Virus record (IMG/VR): IMGVR_UViG_3300032236_000453
Span: 1 to 32,982 of that record
Length of the DNA: 32,982 nt
Source of the DNA: a virus
Direction: 5' to 3' (one strand)
Part shown: positions 31,326 to 32,982 of the stretch, piece by piece
How positions within the stretch are numbered: the stretch's first letter is position 1
How the letters are laid out: each line of letters starts with the position of its first letter
Program-made: the position numbers and the translations under genes
Notes under the pieces: generated by a model
What the model saw: only the letters and a program-made list of their open reading frames with translations
Database searches by the model: none
What the model was told of the DNA's origin: nothing

Positions 31326-32857
31326 TGCCAGTAATCAGTACATTCGGAGCATTAAGCGATAGAGCATTAGGTGGGTTTGGTGGTAGACCAAGAGGATTTA
31401 ATCCAAGTTTATTAGCGACTGGTACTATCTATACTGGTACCACACATTATGTTTTTGTAGATTTCGTAATCGATAGTCAAGGTAATTATATAGGTATATA
31501 TAAAACTAATAATTCTTATCAGGATGGTAATGGATATGTTATTAAAGTAAATACTCATGGTGAAATTATATCATATTTTATTTTACCAGGATATTTAACT
31601 AGTTATCCATTTCATTATATTACTCCAACATATATCACAATAGATTCTAGTGATAACATTTACTTACTTAGTTATATTGGTGATTTGCTCAAATATGATT
31701 CATCATTTAATTTAATTTGGAAAAATGGTTTTGGAAATATAGGTGGAGGTTCAAACTATCAAAGTAATAGAAATTTATTAAATTTTTATGTGTCTGATTC
31801 AGGAGTAGTATCTTTTTCAAATTATGGAATTTCTGTTAGTGGTGATACCGTGCATTCATATGTTCAAAATGTAAATGCTACTACTGGAGATGGAATTTCA
31901 GCAATTACCGGTGTTGGATATGGGTCTGGATCAAATTATTCATATCTTGCAACATATGCATATTGTTTATTACAAAATTCTTCATCGGCAGCATATGTAT
32001 TTTTGGGACAAAACGCATTAAGTAATGCACCATATAATTCTAATGATTATTTTACACTTAGTATAGCATATGGTGCTAATTCAGTATCCATAAGAAATAT
32101 TGTGTATCCGGCTAGTTTTGTCGAAGATGGTCGTACATGGTATATATCAAGAACAACAGGTAATGCATTTTATGTTAGTGACCATGCATATGTACCTAGC
32201 ACTGGTATTAGTAGTTATTATATTGCTGGTATATGCACATACAATGCATCATCTACAGGACAGACATCAAGATTTTATGTAAAAAGTTTTTATTCATTAG
32301 TTACATTAGTAGGTACTACTCCAACAGTATCGAATCCTATAGGTACCGCAGTTTATTATAATACAGGTGCTGGTGGATTTTCATATAAAAATAGTAAAAC
32401 TTTTATAGATAATCAAGGTAATTTTTTTAGTTGTTGGGGTAGTACAACACTTTATATTGCAAGACATAATAATGCTACTACTGGTACTTCTGGAATTATT
32501 TGGAGTACTGTATTAACATGTCCGTCAAATTCATATGTTTCTCCTATTAAATTAAAATACAATAGCGTAACTGATAAACTTATTATTCAATTAGGTAATG
32601 TTCCTGGAGAAACATATCAAGGTAATAGTTTGTTTATTGAGGTACCTGGTGATGGATCAGTACCTTCAACTGGCACATATGTAATCGATGGTATTACATA
32701 TACATATCAAACATATAGTTGGCCGACTGGTACACATGATTGTACATATAATACTATTAATTCAACTACTACAACTTTAGGTTATGCAACAGGTACTAGT
32801 ATGGATACTGGATCTGGACTTCCTGCACCAACAATTAATACATTAGTATTGTGGTAA
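31325..32857 (+). CDS. Beta-propeller-like tail adhesin
   Basis: A 510-residue protein. The short N-terminus (MPVISTFGALSDRALGGFGG) is Gly-rich and may dock to the fibre. It is followed by repeating strands of propeller type: VDFVIDSQGNYIGIYKTN, GYVIKVNTHGEIISYFIL, TYITIDSSDNIYLLSYIGDLLKYDSSFNLIWKNGF, and later ones with KTFIDNQGNFFSCWGSTTLYIARH and LKYNSVTDKLIIQLGNVPG. The x-D-x-x-GN-x-x-x pattern is that of NHL/SBBP-like blades. It likely recognises a host surface structure, standing in the same cassette slot as the LamG adhesin at 4450. Tyr, Ser and Asn dominate. It ends two bases before the terminal repeat. Confidence 0.8.
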   Translation: MPVISTFGALSDRALGGFGGRPRGFNPSLLATGTIYTGTTHYVFVDFVIDSQGNYIGIYKTNNSYQDGNGYVIKVNTHGEIISYFILPGYLTSYPFHYITPTYITIDSSDNIYLLSYIGDLLKYDSSFNLIWKNGFGNIGGGSNYQSNRNLLNFYVSDSGVVSFSNYGISVSGDTVHSYVQNVNATTGDGISAITGVGYGSGSNYSYLATYAYCLLQNSSSAAYVFLGQNALSNAPYNSNDYFTLSIAYGANSVSIRNIVYPASFVEDGRTWYISRTTGNAFYVSDHAYVPSTGISSYYIAGICTYNASSTGQTSRFYVKSFYSLVTLVGTTPTVSNPIGTAVYYNTGAGGFSYKNSKTFIDNQGNFFSCWGSTTLYIARHNNATTGTSGIIWSTVLTCPSNSYVSPIKLKYNSVTDKLIIQLGNVPGETYQGNSLFIEVPGDGSVPSTGTYVIDGITYTYQTYSWPTGTHDCTYNTINSTTTTLGYATGTSMDTGSGLPAPTINTLVLW

Positions 32858-32859
32858 TT

Positions 32860-32982
32860 CGATTTTTTCGGTAAACGATAAATACATATAACTTAAACGC
32901 AATGTGGTGCGTTTATAGAATTGCAAGAGGAGCATAGAACAGCATGGCAAAGTTTGCTAATAACACCTTAACCCAGGTCGCA
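32860..32982. repeat. Direct terminal repeat, right copy
   Basis: This is an exact copy of bases 1-123. The ATG at 32944 is the same gene start as the one at 85, cut by the window end, so it is not a separate gene. The fibre cassette that ends at 32857 therefore runs straight into the cassette that starts at 85. Confidence 0.93.

Noticed and set aside
1-32982. Integrated prophage or lysogeny functions
   Set aside because: No integrase, excisionase, repressor, attachment core or host genes were found; the molecule closes on itself.

Overview
The window reads as one complete, circularly closing genome of a tailed phage with a long non-contractile tail (siphovirus). The first 123 bases recur exactly as the last 123 bases, so the unit is about 32,859 bp on a circle. 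Every supported gene lies on the + strand. The DNA is AT-rich, with Shine-Dalgarno-type ribosome sites and near-consensus sigma70 promoters, which fits an AT-rich, probably proteobacterial and perhaps aquatic host. The host cannot be named from the sequence. No integrase, repressor, tRNA, DNA polymerase, RNA polymerase or recognisable endolysin was found.

Layout on the circle. (1) 8256-9260: early control region with three sigma70 promoters and small acidic or unknown proteins. (2) 9287-12455: a structured leader followed by a translationally coupled replication operon: a DUF5710 protein, a 54-aa protein, an archaeo-eukaryotic-type primase and a DUF3987 helicase-like protein. (3) 12440-12722: a probable replication origin made of two facing arrays of the 7-mer AGTAGCA (8 copies forward, 6 inverted) around a 113-bp AT-rich core. 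(4) 12765-16373: a zinc-finger protein, small proteins, terminase small and large subunits and an HNH protein. (5) 16441-21813: portal, a Dps-type mini-ferritin with a full ferroxidase site, scaffold, major capsid, connector proteins and tail tube, closed by a strong terminator. (6) 21880-29495: tail chaperones joined by a lambda-like -1 frameshift site, tape measure, tail-tip proteins, a GNAT acetyltransferase and a J-like tip protein. (7) 29530-32857 and, across the circle join, 85-8075: two parallel three-gene host-recognition cassettes (small beta protein, repeat fibre, large adhesin), the second ending with a small membrane protein.

Regulation looks two-phased. Early genes sit behind TTGACA-17-TATACT promoters, two of which carry a 9-bp inverted repeat that could be an operator. 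Late transcription units (leader of the packaging genes, portal, scaffold/capsid, and both fibre cassettes) are each headed by the heptamer ATAAATA, reminiscent of T4-type late promoters, and four of them share a second leader motif, AGCATAGRA, next to the start codon. No matching sigma factor is recognisable in the window.

The most notable points are the inverted-iteron origin beside a polymerase-less primase/helicase module, the ATAAATA/AGCATAGRA late signal, structured non-coding RNAs in the early region, the Dps inside the head operon, the duplicated fibre cassettes, and one LamG domain that appears to be inserted within another.
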